Numbered from the stretch's first letter, positions 1 through 8,424 are shown. The stretch is 64,000 nt of DNA from Oscillospiraceae bacterium (GCA_022797115.1 JAAWKB010000002.1:1-64000), one strand, 5' to 3'. Notes: generated by a model from the letters alone, not told the origin. Numbers and translations are program-made.

Positions 1-111
1 CTCAACGGCCTGATGGCCATCCCCAACCTGATCGGCGTCCTGCTCCTGTGCCCGGTGGTCTTCAAGCTGACTACAGAGTACTTCTCGGGCGGCAAGAGCC
101 TGCGCAAGTAA
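1..111 (+). CDS. Sodium:alanine/glycine symporter (AGCS family), C-terminal fragment
   Basis: The window opens inside an ORF that reads LNGLMAIPNLIGVLLL and ends SLRK-stop at 109-111. The motif NGLMAIPNLI followed by a hydrophobic stretch is typical of the last membrane segment of AGCS-family sodium/amino-acid symporters, which import alanine or glycine with Na+. Only the last 36 residues are present, so substrate and start cannot be judged. The reading is open from base 1 and is followed by a strong terminator, which supports a genuine gene end. Confidence 0.7.
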   Translation, partial: LNGLMAIPNLIGVLLLCPVVFKLTTEYFSGGKSLRK

Positions 112-143
112 ACGGATATTTCATAATTATATAAGCGAAACAG

Positions 144-181
144 CGAAGTCTGGCTGCCCTGGGGCGGCCAGATTTCGTTTT
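144..181 (+). terminator. Rho-independent terminator of the symporter gene
   Basis: A 15-bp stem (CGAAGTCTGGCTGCC pairing with GGCGGCCAGATTTCG, two G-U pairs) encloses the loop CTGG and is followed by TTTTCC. It lies 32 bp after the symporter stop. Confidence 0.85.
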
Positions 182-267
182 CCTGCCTGGAAAATGGCAG
201 TAAGTATCCTGATACGCAAAAAAACAAACTCCAGTATACTGATCTGCGCCATATCGGTAATTTCCGG

Positions 268-296
268 TTGCAGGAAATGGGAAACTATAGTACAAT
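268..296 (+). promoter_or_regulatory. Sigma-A type promoter for the GNAT genes
   Basis: TTGCAG (268-273), a 17-bp spacer and TACAAT (291-296), about 30 bp before the ATG at 328. An AGGGGG ribosome site lies at 315-320. Confidence 0.65.
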
Positions 297-327
297 AGGC
301 AGCAATAGACAGATAGGGGGATAACAT

Positions 328-843
328 ATGGTATTAGAGACGGAACGCCTTGTCCTGCGGGAAATGGGGCAGGCGGACCTCCCCGCCCTGTGCGAAATAT
401 TGCAGGACCCGCTGGTTATGTACGCCTATGAACACGCCTTCTCCGACGATGAGGCCCAGGTGTGGCTGGACCGGCAGCGGGAGCGGTACGCCGCATACGG
501 CTTTGGGCTGTGGGCGGTGGTTGAGAAAGCCTCTGGACAGCTTATCGGCCAGTGCGGCGTGACCATGCAGGACTGGTGTGGGCGGGAGGTGCCGGAGGTC
601 GGCTACCTGTTCCGGCGCAGCAAGTGGCATCAGGGCTTTGCCGCCGAGGCTGCCGCTGCCTGCCGGGATTACGCTTTTCATACGCTGGGGTTCCCGGAGG
701 TGTTCTCCATCATCCGGGAGAATAATTTCCCCTCCCAGCATGTGGCCCTCCGCTGCGGTATGTCAGTGCGGGGCGCCTTTGTCAAGCAGTACTATGGCAT
801 GGATATGCCCCACCTGGTTTTCGGTATAAGGAGAAGCTTATGA
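328..843 (+). CDS. GNAT family N-acetyltransferase
   Basis: This 171-residue protein opens with LETERLVLREM, the usual first strand of RimJ/RimL-like GNAT acetyltransferases. It carries a GYLFRRSKWHQGFAAEA segment corresponding to acetyl-CoA binding motif A, and NNFPSQHVALRCGM near the end matches the family NxxS-xxxxxKxGF motif. Such enzymes transfer acetyl from acetyl-CoA to an amine; the acceptor is unknown. The start has an AGGGGG ribosome site and a promoter upstream. The stop overlaps the next GNAT gene by 4 bp (ATGA), so the two are translationally coupled. Confidence 0.85.
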   Translation: MVLETERLVLREMGQADLPALCEILQDPLVMYAYEHAFSDDEAQVWLDRQRERYAAYGFGLWAVVEKASGQLIGQCGVTMQDWCGREVPEVGYLFRRSKWHQGFAAEAAAACRDYAFHTLGFPEVFSIIRENNFPSQHVALRCGMSVRGAFVKQYYGMDMPHLVFGIRRSL

Positions 844-1313
844 CAATTTCCCTTGGCGCACGCACAGCGGAGACTGTGGCCGTGTTCTTTCAAAACGCCC
901 AATCCCCCGCCATCCGCCGCACCCTGCCCATGAAGGCGAAAACCCCGGAGGATGCCTTGGCGGACTTCCAGGACACCCAGAAGCCCGGCGCAAGGAGCTA
1001 CGGGCGGACCATCTATGCGGACGGGCAGTATGTAGGGGATGTCTGGTGCTACGGCATGGACCCGGTCGGCGACCCCCAGGCCATGGTGAGCTACTGTATC
1101 TTCGCGCCAGAGCTCTGGGGCCAGGGCGCGGCAACAACGGCCCTGGGGCTGTTTTTGGAGGAAATCCGGGCGCGGTTCGGCCTGGAACGTATCGGGGCGT
1201 TTACCTTCGCCGCCAATACCGCCTCTGTCCGGGTGCTGGAGAAGAACGGGTTCCAGCTGGCAGAAGCCTTTGTGGAGGACGGGGTGGAATCTGCGTATTA
1301 TCTGCGTCAGTGA
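840..1313 (+). CDS. GNAT family N-acetyltransferase
   Basis: A 157-residue protein starting within the stop of the previous gene (ATGA overlap). The segment PELWGQGAATTALGLFLEE resembles GNAT motif A (acetyl-CoA binding), and NTASVRVLEKNGFQLAEA matches the family motif N-x-x-S-x-x-x-x-x-K-x-G-F. Only about 20% of its visible residues align with the preceding GNAT, so this is not a recent duplication. The acceptor substrate cannot be read from the sequence. Confidence 0.85.
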   Translation: MTISLGARTAETVAVFFQNAQSPAIRRTLPMKAKTPEDALADFQDTQKPGARSYGRTIYADGQYVGDVWCYGMDPVGDPQAMVSYCIFAPELWGQGAATTALGLFLEEIRARFGLERIGAFTFAANTASVRVLEKNGFQLAEAFVEDGVESAYYLRQ

Positions 1314-1353
1314 CCTGAACCTGGCATAGAAGGGGATGTTGGAGGGGATATCC

Positions 1354-1914
1354 ATGCTGTATTTGAAAGAAGCAAACATGGAGGATGCGGAAAAAGAATA
1401 TTTATTTATAACAAGCACGCCCGCAGATGAAAACGGTTTTACAAATCCGGGGGCGGGCTGTTCAAAGGATGAATTTGTCAATACCATTTTACCCGGTTAT
1501 ATCAACGCAGCAAAGGGCATTGGATTGCAGGAGGGCTGGGTTCCGCAGACAGAATGGTTCTTATGGGATGACGACACCATTGTAGGCGTATTCAGAATCC
1601 GTCATTATCTTACAGAAGCACTGGCAGACGGGGCAGGGCATATCGGATATGGAGTAGGAAAAGAATTCCGCGGAAAGGGATATGCCTCTCAAGGCTTAAA
1701 ACTGGCGGTCGAAAAGGCTTGGGGCCTGATTGCCGAAGAGGAACTATATCTGTCAGTCCACAAGAATAACCCCGCATCGCTGAAAGTGCAGATGAAAAAT
1801 GGAGCCTATATCCACCACGAGGATGAACAGACGCTTTATACCAGAATAAAACGATACCCCCAAGGAAGTATTATTTATCAACAAAAGGAGAACCCATCAT
1901 GGCAATGGACATGA
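1354..1914 (+). CDS. GNAT family N-acetyltransferase, AT-richer than its neighbours
   Basis: The 186-residue protein contains IGYGVGKEFRGKGYASQGLKLAV (R/Q-x-x-G-x-G/A motif A) and NPASLKVQMKNGAYI, so it is a GNAT acyltransferase. I place the start at 1354 rather than 1336 because GGAGGGG at 1341-1347 is 6 bp upstream, whereas the earlier ATG has its purine run only 1 bp away. It uses many AAA, ATA and TTA codons and is clearly less GC-rich than the flanking genes, a sign of later acquisition. Its 3' end overlaps gltX by 16 bp in another frame. Confidence 0.8.
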   Translation: MLYLKEANMEDAEKEYLFITSTPADENGFTNPGAGCSKDEFVNTILPGYINAAKGIGLQEGWVPQTEWFLWDDDTIVGVFRIRHYLTEALADGAGHIGYGVGKEFRGKGYASQGLKLAVEKAWGLIAEEELYLSVHKNNPASLKVQMKNGAYIHHEDEQTLYTRIKRYPQGSIIYQQKENPSWQWT

Positions 1915-3389
1915 CCTATTTTGACGCTATGGAGGCCAAAATCCCCCACGGCAAAATCCGCACCCGTTTCGCCCCCTCCCCCACGGGCTATATGCATGTG
2001 GGCAACCTGCGCACCGCCCTATACACCTGGCTGATCGCCCGGGGCGGGGATGGCACCTTTATCCTGCGCATTGAGGATACCGACCAGGGGCGCCTGGTGG
2101 AGGGCGCGACCGACGTGATCTACCGCACTATGGCTGAGTGCGGCCTCACCTATGACGAGGGACCCGATGTGGGCGGGCCCGTGGCCCCCTATATCCAGTC
2201 GGAGCGGCGGGACACCTACGGCAAGTACGCAAGGCTGCTGGTGGAGAAGGACCACGCCTACTACTGCTTCTGCGAGAAAACCGAGAGCGAGGAGGATTCC
2301 GGGGACTGGGGCCGGGCCGCCGACCCCTGCCGCGCGCTCTCCCCGGAGGAAATCCAGGCCAAGCTGGACGCAGGCGCACCCTACGTCATCCGCCAAAAGA
2401 TCCCCGATGAGGGGAGCACCACCTTCCACGACGCGATTTTCGGTGATATTACGGTAGAGAACGCCACCTTGGACGACCAGGTCCTGCTCAAGCGGGACGG
2501 GCTGCCCACCTACAATTTCGCCAATGTCGTTGACGACCACCTGATGGGCATCACCCACGTCGTCCGGGGCAGCGAGTACCTCAGCTCCGCGCCCAAGTAC
2601 AACCTGCTCTATCAGGCCTTCGGCTGGGCGGTGCCCACCTATGTCCACTGCTCCCCGGTGATGCGGGACCAGAACAACAAGATGAGCAAGCGCCACGGCG
2701 ACCCCTCCTATGAGGACCTGAAGGCCCAGGGCTACCTGACGGAGGCCATCCTGAACTATGTAGCCCTGCTGGGCTGGAGCCCCCGGGGCGAGATCGCGGA
2801 GCAGGAGGTGTTCTCCCTGGATGAGCTGGCCCGAGCTTTCGACATCGCCGGCATCTCCAAATCCCCCGCTATTTTCGATATCGACAAGCTCACCCACTTC
2901 AATGCCCTCTACCTGCGGGCCATGTCCCCGGAGGCGTTCCACGCGGCGGCGGAGCCCTATATCCGCCAGGCGGTGAAAAAGCCTACCCTGGATACCCGCG
3001 CCATCGCCGCCCTGCTCCAGGCCCGGTGCGAGAAGCTGACGGAGATCCCGGAGAAGGTGGGCTTCTTTGAGGCCCTGCCTCCCTACGGGAAGGACCTCTT
3101 TACCAATAAGAAATCCAAGACCAACGATGAGGTGTCCAGGCGGATGCTGGAGTCTGTCATCCCCGCGCTGGATGAGCTCCCGGACTGGAGCCAGGAGGCC
3201 ATCCACGGCTGTCTGATGGGTCTGGCGGCCCGGCTGGAGGTCAAAAACGCCACCCTCATGTGGCCTGTGCGCATCGCGGCAGCGGGCCAGGCCGTCACCC
3301 CCGGCGGCGCGGTAGAAATCTGCCAGATTTTGGGCAGGGATGAGTGCCTGTGGCGGTTGAAGGTTGGACTGGAGATGCTGAACGCATGA
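1899..3389 (+). CDS. gltX: Glutamate--tRNA ligase
   Basis: This class I aminoacyl-tRNA synthetase (496 residues, normal length) charges tRNA-Glu. FAPSPTGYMHVGNLRTALY near the N-terminus contains the HIGH-like signature (HVGN) and KMSKRHGDPS is the KMSKS loop. The C-terminal third is the helical anticodon-binding domain. A ribosome site AAAGGAG lies just before the ATG. The start overlaps the end of the GNAT gene, and the stop overlaps the next gene by 4 bp. GluRS in many Firmicutes is non-discriminating and also charges tRNA-Gln; that cannot be read here. Confidence 0.97.
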   Translation: MAMDMTYFDAMEAKIPHGKIRTRFAPSPTGYMHVGNLRTALYTWLIARGGDGTFILRIEDTDQGRLVEGATDVIYRTMAECGLTYDEGPDVGGPVAPYIQSERRDTYGKYARLLVEKDHAYYCFCEKTESEEDSGDWGRAADPCRALSPEEIQAKLDAGAPYVIRQKIPDEGSTTFHDAIFGDITVENATLDDQVLLKRDGLPTYNFANVVDDHLMGITHVVRGSEYLSSAPKYNLLYQAFGWAVPTYVHCSPVMRDQNNKMSKRHGDPSYEDLKAQGYLTEAILNYVALLGWSPRGEIAEQEVFSLDELARAFDIAGISKSPAIFDIDKLTHFNALYLRAMSPEAFHAAAEPYIRQAVKKPTLDTRAIAALLQARCEKLTEIPEKVGFFEALPPYGKDLFTNKKSKTNDEVSRRMLESVIPALDELPDWSQEAIHGCLMGLAARLEVKNATLMWPVRIAAAGQAVTPGGAVEICQILGRDECLWRLKVGLEMLNA

Positions 3390-4009
3390 AGTGGCTGATT
3401 GAACAGCTCACGCTGCTGCGGGAATTCCTGCGCTCGGACTTCCGCCGGATCTTTTTGTTGTGCGCACTGGGGATGGTATGTGCCTGTGCGCTGGGCGTGG
3501 GCTTCTCCCTGGCGCGGCCGGACGCGGCCATGGAGGTGATCGGGCTCTTTATTGCCCAGGCGGAGCAGTCCGGCGTGGTGGACGAGCACGGCGGGATGTC
3601 CGTGTTTGCCCTGCTGCTGAACAACTGGCGGGCGATGCTTCTCTCCGCCGCCTACGGCTTTATCCCCTTTATCTTCCTGCCGGTGTTCAGCCTGCTGTCC
3701 AACGGGGCGCTGTTGGGGGTTATGGCGGCGGTTTACGTCTCCAACGAGATGTCCCTGGTCCTCCTGCTGGCCGGCATTTTGCCCCACGGCATATTTGAGC
3801 TGCCGGCCCTGGTGCTGTCCATCGCCTGCGGCGTGTACCTGTGCAGGAATATGTGCCGCTTAGTGACCAGCAGCCCCCGCCGCGTCCCCATGGTGGAGCT
3901 GCTGGGGGATCTGCTGCGGGTGCTTGTGCTGCTGGTGGCGCCAATGACCGTGGCCGCGGCGTTTATCGAGTGCTATGTGACGCCGGTGATCATGGGGCTG
4001 TTCCTCTGA
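3386..4009 (+). CDS. SpoIIM-family (DUF95) integral membrane protein
   Basis: A 207-residue protein with about five hydrophobic segments and the sequence GILPHGIFELPALVLS, the hallmark of the SpoIIM/DUF95 family. SpoIIM works with SpoIID and SpoIIP in engulfment during sporulation, but DUF95 proteins also occur outside sporulation, so the role is not certain. The track ORF begins at 3344 inside gltX. I prefer ATG at 3386, which overlaps the gltX stop (ATGA) and gives MKWLIEQLTLLREFL before the first membrane helix. Confidence 0.8.
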   Translation: MKWLIEQLTLLREFLRSDFRRIFLLCALGMVCACALGVGFSLARPDAAMEVIGLFIAQAEQSGVVDEHGGMSVFALLLNNWRAMLLSAAYGFIPFIFLPVFSLLSNGALLGVMAAVYVSNEMSLVLLLAGILPHGIFELPALVLSIACGVYLCRNMCRLVTSSPRRVPMVELLGDLLRVLVLLVAPMTVAAAFIECYVTPVIMGLFL

Positions 4010-4054
4010 GCCTTTTTAAAAGAAAAAGAGCGTTTACCTACGGGAGCTGACGGC

Positions 4055-4711
4055 ATGAAGCGGATTGCGATCATAGACGACGACGTATATATTGGGGACA
4101 TGCTGGATGAGCTGCTCCGGCGGGAGGGGTACGGCGTCCTGCGGGCCTACTCAGGCACGGAGGCGCTGCTGCTCCTGTCCGGCCAGCGGCCGGATCTGGT
4201 ATTGCTGGATCTGATGCTGCCGGGCCTGGGCGGCGAGGAGGTGCTCCCCCATCTGGCGGGCATCCCGACCATTGTACTCTCCGCCCGGGCAGACGTGGGG
4301 GACAAGGTGCGCCTCCTGCTGGGCGGCGCGGCGGACTACCTCACCAAGCCCTTTGACACGCGGGAGCTGCTGGCCCGCATCGCGGTGCAGCTGCGGGGCG
4401 GTCCCGCTGCGCCGCAGCTGCTGCGGTACAAGGGGCTGTCCATGGACACCGCCGCCCGCACCGTGGCGGCGGAGGGCGGCATCATCCGGCTGACCAGGAC
4501 GGAATACGCCATTTTGAAGCTGCTGATGCAGAACCCCAGGCAGGTAGTGACCAAATCCCAGCTGCTTGACCACATCAGTGCGGACACCCCGGACTGCGTG
4601 GAGGGCTCCTTGAAGGTACACGTCAGCAACCTGCGGAAAAAGCTCCGGGACGCCGGGGCGGGCGACTGCATCGAATCAGTGTGGGGGATCGGGTTCAAGC
4701 TTGCGGAGTGA
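4055..4711 (+). CDS. OmpR-family response regulator of a peptide-antibiotic ABC exporter
   Basis: A 218-residue two-domain regulator. The receiver domain has the acidic pocket IIDDD, the phospho-acceptor Asp52 in LVLLDLMLPG and Lys98 in LTKPF. Residues about 125-218 form an OmpR/PhoB winged helix ending ESVWGIGFKLAE. It lies 100 bp upstream of an ABC exporter whose promoter carries four direct repeats, the likely binding site. The probable partner kinase is at 8562, separated by the transporter genes and a MerR gene. The organisation resembles CprRK/CprABC or BcrRS-type loci that sense cationic peptides; the inducer is inferred. Confidence 0.9.
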   Translation: MKRIAIIDDDVYIGDMLDELLRREGYGVLRAYSGTEALLLLSGQRPDLVLLDLMLPGLGGEEVLPHLAGIPTIVLSARADVGDKVRLLLGGAADYLTKPFDTRELLARIAVQLRGGPAAPQLLRYKGLSMDTAARTVAAEGGIIRLTRTEYAILKLLMQNPRQVVTKSQLLDHISADTPDCVEGSLKVHVSNLRKKLRDAGAGDCIESVWGIGFKLAE

Positions 4712-4721
4712 ACCCGCCCCC

Positions 4722-4781
4722 TTTCTTTACCATTTCTTATCCCTTCCCTTAACCGCTTTCTTAACCATGCCATACTATACT
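4722..4781 (+). promoter_or_regulatory. Four direct CTTWACC repeats and -10 box: response-regulator operator of the ABC exporter
   Basis: CTTTACC (4725), CTTATCC (4736), CTTAACC (4748) and CTTAACC (4760) are spaced 11, 12 and 12 bp, the helical period used by OmpR/PhoB-type dimers. A -10 box TATACT (4776-4781) follows the last copy by 9 bp and no good -35 is present, as expected of an activated promoter. The exporter start codon is 34 bp downstream. Confidence 0.7.
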
Positions 4782-4814
4782 GTCCCCATCCCATCCAAAT
4801 AAGGAGGCATGGCT

Positions 4815-5729
4815 ATGGACTATGTCCTGCAAACAGAAGAGCTGAGCAAGCACTACAAAACCACCAAGGCCCTGGACCGGCTGACGATGCATGTGGAGAA
4901 GGGCTCGATCTACGGCTTTGTCGGCCGCAACGGCGCAGGCAAAACCACCCTCATCCGCCACATCTGCGGCCTGCAAACCCCTACCAGCGGCTCCTTCACC
5001 CTCTATGGCTGCCCCAACACCAGCCGTGAGATCTGCCGCGCCCGCCGCCGGATCGGCGCGGTGGTGGAGACCCCATCCATCTACCTGTCCATGACGGCGG
5101 AGGAAAACCTGCGCCAGCAGTACCAGATCCTGGGACTTCCGTCCTACGATGGCCTGGGGGAGCTGCTGGAGCTGGTGCGGTTACAGCACACGGGGAAGAA
5201 AAAAGCCCGGGACTTCTCCCTGGGGATGCGCCAGCGGCTGGGCATCGCTGTGGCCCTGGCCGGGGACCCGGACTTCCTCATTCTGGACGAGCCCGCCAAC
5301 GGGCTGGACCCCCAGGGCATTGTGGAGATCCGGGAGCTGATCCTGCGCCTGAACCGGGAACGGCAGATCACCGTCCTGATCTCCAGCCACATCCTCGACG
5401 AGCTGGGCCGCCTGGCCACCCACTACGGGTTCATCGACAACGGCCGCATGATCCAGGAGATCAGCGCCAAGGAGCTGGAGGCCAGCTGCCGCAAGCGGAT
5501 GCGCCTGACCGTCAGCGACACCCGGCCCCTCACCGCCGCCCTGGATAAAATGGGCCTGGAGTACACCGTCTGGTCCGACACGGCGGCGGACGTCTACGGC
5601 GCGGCCTCTGTCACAGAGATGACCCTGGCCCTCCACGCCGCCGGGTGCAAGGTGGAGCGCATCCATGAGCACGACGAGAGCCTGGAGAGCTACTATATGA
5701 ACCTGGTGGGAGGTGGCGGCGATGCGTAA
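4815..5729 (+). CDS. ABC transporter ATP-binding protein, BcrA/LanF type
   Basis: This 304-residue ATPase powers a peptide-antibiotic exporter. It has Walker A GRNGAGKTT, the signature FSLGMRQRLGIA, Walker B FLILDEP and the switch His in ISSHIL. The C-terminal extension of about 90 residues is typical of the bacitracin/lantibiotic group. The start at 4815 (MDYVLQTEEL) is chosen because AAGGAGG at 4801-4807 leaves 7 bp; the ATG at 4809 would be too close. The next gene overlaps its stop by 8 bp. In known homologues the exporter removes lantibiotics or bacitracin-like peptides from the membrane. Confidence 0.92.
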   Translation: MDYVLQTEELSKHYKTTKALDRLTMHVEKGSIYGFVGRNGAGKTTLIRHICGLQTPTSGSFTLYGCPNTSREICRARRRIGAVVETPSIYLSMTAEENLRQQYQILGLPSYDGLGELLELVRLQHTGKKKARDFSLGMRQRLGIAVALAGDPDFLILDEPANGLDPQGIVEIRELILRLNRERQITVLISSHILDELGRLATHYGFIDNGRMIQEISAKELEASCRKRMRLTVSDTRPLTAALDKMGLEYTVWSDTAADVYGAASVTEMTLALHAAGCKVERIHEHDESLESYYMNLVGGGGDA

Positions 5730-6555
5730 CCTCCTGCGGGCCAACTTCTACCGCCTGGGCCGGGATCGGACCTTCCGGATGTGCGCCGCCGCAGTGCTGG
5801 CGCTGTCGGTTGTGTTCATGCTGGGCGGCTGCCGGGAGGCCGTCCAGAAGGCAGCGGATTACGGCGCCGTGACGGAACTGGACGGGCTCTACTTCCAGAT
5901 CGTTCCCACGATCGGGATCTTTATCTCCATCCTCGCCTGCCTGTTCCTCGGCGTGGAATACGGGGAGGGTACCGTCCGCAACAAGCTGTCGATGGGCCAT
6001 ACCCGACGGGACGTCTATCTGGCGAATTTCCTCACTGTTGCCGCCGCCTCCCTGATCCTCCAGCTGATGTGGATGGCCGGCGCGTGCGTGGGCATCCCCT
6101 TCCTAGGGACGTGGACCCTGCGCCCCGACGCACTGGCGCTGCTCTTTCTCATGGTGGCCGGCACCAGTGTCGCCATGGCCGCTATCTTCACCTGCATAGA
6201 AATGCTTCATACCGGCCGGTCCTCCAGCATAGTGACGCTGTTGAGCTACTTTGCCATGCTCTTCGCCGCAAGCGCGGTCTACAATATTCTCAGCGAGCCG
6301 GAGTTCTACGCCGGTACGATTGTGACAGTGGAGGGCGTGCAGGTAGTGGAGCCGGAGCCCAACCCTCTCTATGTGACCGGGGCCCTGCGGGCGTTCTATG
6401 AGTTTGTCATGGACTTTCTGCCCACTGGCCAGATTGCCCGCATCCAAAATATGGACATGGGCCATCCCCTGCGGATGTTCCTCTCATCCGTGTTGATCAC
6501 AGCATCCGTCACCCTTGGCGGGGCGAAGCTGTTTGCGCGGACGGATTTGAAGTGA
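5722..6555 (+). CDS. ABC-2 type exporter permease (first of the set)
   Basis: A 277-residue permease with about six hydrophobic segments. It starts MRNLLRANFYRLGRDRTFRM and ends FARTDLK, the same N- and C-terminal pattern as the next two genes. VEYGEGTVRNKLSMGHTRRDVYL is a cytoplasmic coupling segment shared with the next permease. GGGAGG at 5708 supports ATG at 5722 rather than the upstream GTG at 5713. It is translationally coupled to the ATPase. Two different permeases plus an ATPase match LanFEG/CprABC architecture. Confidence 0.85.
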   Translation: MRNLLRANFYRLGRDRTFRMCAAAVLALSVVFMLGGCREAVQKAADYGAVTELDGLYFQIVPTIGIFISILACLFLGVEYGEGTVRNKLSMGHTRRDVYLANFLTVAAASLILQLMWMAGACVGIPFLGTWTLRPDALALLFLMVAGTSVAMAAIFTCIEMLHTGRSSSIVTLLSYFAMLFAASAVYNILSEPEFYAGTIVTVEGVQVVEPEPNPLYVTGALRAFYEFVMDFLPTGQIARIQNMDMGHPLRMFLSSVLITASVTLGGAKLFARTDLK

Positions 6556-6567
6556 GGGGGCGGACGG

Positions 6568-7389
6568 ATGCGGAATGTATTGCGCGCCAATCTCTGGCGG
6601 CTGGTGAAAAGCCGCGCGTTCCATCTGGCCCTGGCGGCCATGCTGGCCTACACAGCCCTGATCGTCCTGGTCTGCTGGGACCACTATGCCACCGGTACGG
6701 GCAGCTACACTCTGGAGTCCGTGCTGACCGCCGGGTTCGGCCTGATGGGCTACCTGACCATCCCCTCGCTGATCATGGCCCCGCTGCTGGCCCTCTACCT
6801 GGGCACGGAATATGGGGAGCACACCCTGCGCAACAAACTGACCGTGGGCCACACCCGGACGGAAATCTATCTGGCGGACCTGGCCACCTGCATATTGGCC
6901 GCCGTGGGGCTGGATCTGCTGTCCCTCCTCCTGGCGGGCGCACTGTGCGTCTACCCGGTGATGGGGATGAGCGGGGTCCTGCTGCGGGCCTCCCCCGGGC
7001 AGGTACTGGCCTGGATCGCCACGGCGCTGCTGGCCCGGGCGGCCTGGGCCGCAGTGATGAAGCTGCTGACCGCCTCGATGAGCAGCCCGTCCGCCGCAGC
7101 AGTGGCAGCCCTGCTGCTGGTGGTGCTGGCGTCCCTCCTGTGTTCCTATGGATTCCGCCAGATGGAGTATCTCGTCCACCGCATGGCCGCTGGTACGGCA
7201 GTGGAGAACGGCGAAGCCCGCCTGGCCTTCTGGCAGTTCCTCCTGGACCTGCTTCCCACGGGGCAGTCCCTCCAGGTCAGCCGCCTGGACACGCCCAACC
7301 TCTGGCGTCTGCCGCTGCTGAGCTTGGGCGTTGCCGCCGCCAGTACTGGCGCAGGGCTGGTCCTGTTTCACAAAAAGGACTTGAAATAG
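6568..7389 (+). CDS. ABC-2 type exporter permease (second of the set)
   Basis: A 273-residue integral membrane protein 12 bp after the first permease. It shares with it the opening MRNVLRANLWRLVKSR, the motif TEYGEHTLRNKLTVGHTRTEIYLADL and the end FHKKDLK. About six transmembrane stretches are visible. It probably forms the heteromeric pore with the product at 5722. An AGGAGGGGC ribosome site follows its stop and serves the collapsed third permease. Confidence 0.85.
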   Translation: MRNVLRANLWRLVKSRAFHLALAAMLAYTALIVLVCWDHYATGTGSYTLESVLTAGFGLMGYLTIPSLIMAPLLALYLGTEYGEHTLRNKLTVGHTRTEIYLADLATCILAAVGLDLLSLLLAGALCVYPVMGMSGVLLRASPGQVLAWIATALLARAAWAAVMKLLTASMSSPSAAAVAALLLVVLASLLCSYGFRQMEYLVHRMAAGTAVENGEARLAFWQFLLDLLPTGQSLQVSRLDTPNLWRLPLLSLGVAAASTGAGLVLFHKKDLK

Positions 7390-7398
7390 GAGGGGCAA

Positions 7399-7590
7399 AT
7401 GAACCGGCTTTTGAAAAGCGAGATGGTGAAGCTGGCCAAATCCCGCCTGCTGCGGCTGGGCGGCAGCGCCAATGCGGCCGCCTCCTACACACCGGCCGTA
7501 TTGGGGAGGGCCCTTGGCATCAGCGCGGCTTGGATTGCGGACTTTGCACTCCCGGCCTGCTGTCTCTTTCAGAGAGCAGACCTCAAATAG
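7399..7590 (+). pseudogene. Remnant of a third exporter permease with its middle deleted
   Basis: This 63-codon ORF starts MNRLLKSEMVKLAKSR, as the two permeases before it do, and ends CCLFQRADLK, matching their FxxxDLK ends. The roughly 200 residues expected between are missing. What remains keeps one frame, a good ribosome site (AGGAGGGGC) and a terminator immediately after, so it is an internal in-frame deletion rather than a random ORF. A functional product as a pore component is unlikely; a small membrane-associated peptide is not excluded. Confidence 0.7.
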
Positions 7591-7593
7591 CCC

Positions 7594-7622
7594 GAAGCCC
7601 GGGGGCTGTACCCCCGGGCTTC
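7594..7622. terminator. Hairpin between the exporter operon and the convergent MerR gene
   Basis: A perfect 12-bp stem GAAGCCCGGGGG / CCCCCGGGCTTC with loop CTGTA lies 3 bp after the remnant permease and 7 bp after the end of the MerR gene on the other strand. T-tracts are weak on both sides; it probably serves both directions. Confidence 0.7.
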
Positions 7623-7629
7623 TCAGGTT

Positions 7630-8424
7630 CTAATTCAACACCCGTTCCACAGGGAAGAGCACCCCTGTCTCCAGGTCCTCCTCCGCAGTCTGGTGGGGGT
7701 CATTCAGATACCGGTCCATCGCCGCCGCACAGGGCCGGTACTCCACATGCTCCGCCAGCCAGCCGCACAGCGCCTCATAGGCCCGGTGGAGGTTCTCATA
7801 GGACCCCCTGTGCTGCACCGCGGCGCAAAGGGCCCGGGGCTTGACGGACACGTCCGGCCCATCCTGGGCCACCACCATCTGGGCCTCCACATCGGAGCTT
7901 TCACGGCTGAAATCCGGGTCGTGGTAGAGCATTTGGATGGGCCCCGCCTGGGTCAGGCCCCGCGCCGCCGCCTCCCGGCGCAGCTCCTCAAACAGCGCAT
8001 GATACTGGCCTACGCCGATGGTTTTCCGGATGGAAAAGACCTTCTGCTCCGGGTCCTCCAGCAGGACGACATGATATGTGTTTTCCATGATCTCGACTCC
8101 TTCCAACCGGAGAATGTCCAATTCCAACTGGCGCAGCAGCTCCCCCTTTTCCTTCAGCTCCCGCCGGATCACCAGCCGCCGCTGCCGCAGCCGTGCCAGC
8201 AGCTCCCCGTCCTCCATGGACAGCAGCGGGCCGATCTCATGGAGGGAAAACCCGTAACCTGCCAGCCATTGAATCCGGATTAAGGCAGACAGCTGCTCCT
8301 GCCGGTAGTAGCGGTAGCCGTTTTCGCCTACCGCCTCCGGGTGCAGCAAGCCCAGGGCGTCATAGTGGCGCAGCATCCGGGGCGTCACATGGCTCAGGCC
8401 GGAAAATTCACCAATTGTCAGCAT
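7630..8424 (-). CDS. MerR-family regulator with GyrI-like effector domain
   Basis: The 264-residue protein begins MLTIGEFSGLSHVTPRMLRHYDALGLLHP, a canonical MerR winged helix-turn-helix, followed by a coiled-coil dimer helix (about residues 80-115). A C-terminal GyrI/BmrR-like ligand domain starts near TYHVVLLEDPEQKVFSIRKT. Such proteins sense hydrophobic drugs and activate by untwisting promoters with long spacers. I start at 8424 (AAGGAGAATGCC before ATG), not at 8499 as in the ORF track, because the promoter and operator lie at 8469-8500. It sits between a transporter operon and that operon's likely kinase, so it may add drug-responsive control or be an insertion. Confidence 0.9.
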   Translation of the reverse strand: MLTIGEFSGLSHVTPRMLRHYDALGLLHPEAVGENGYRYYRQEQLSALIRIQWLAGYGFSLHEIGPLLSMEDGELLARLRQRRLVIRRELKEKGELLRQLELDILRLEGVEIMENTYHVVLLEDPEQKVFSIRKTIGVGQYHALFEELRREAAARGLTQAGPIQMLYHDPDFSRESSDVEAQMVVAQDGPDVSVKPRALCAAVQHRGSYENLHRAYEALCGWLAEHVEYRPCAAAMDRYLNDPHQTAEEDLETGVLFPVERVLN

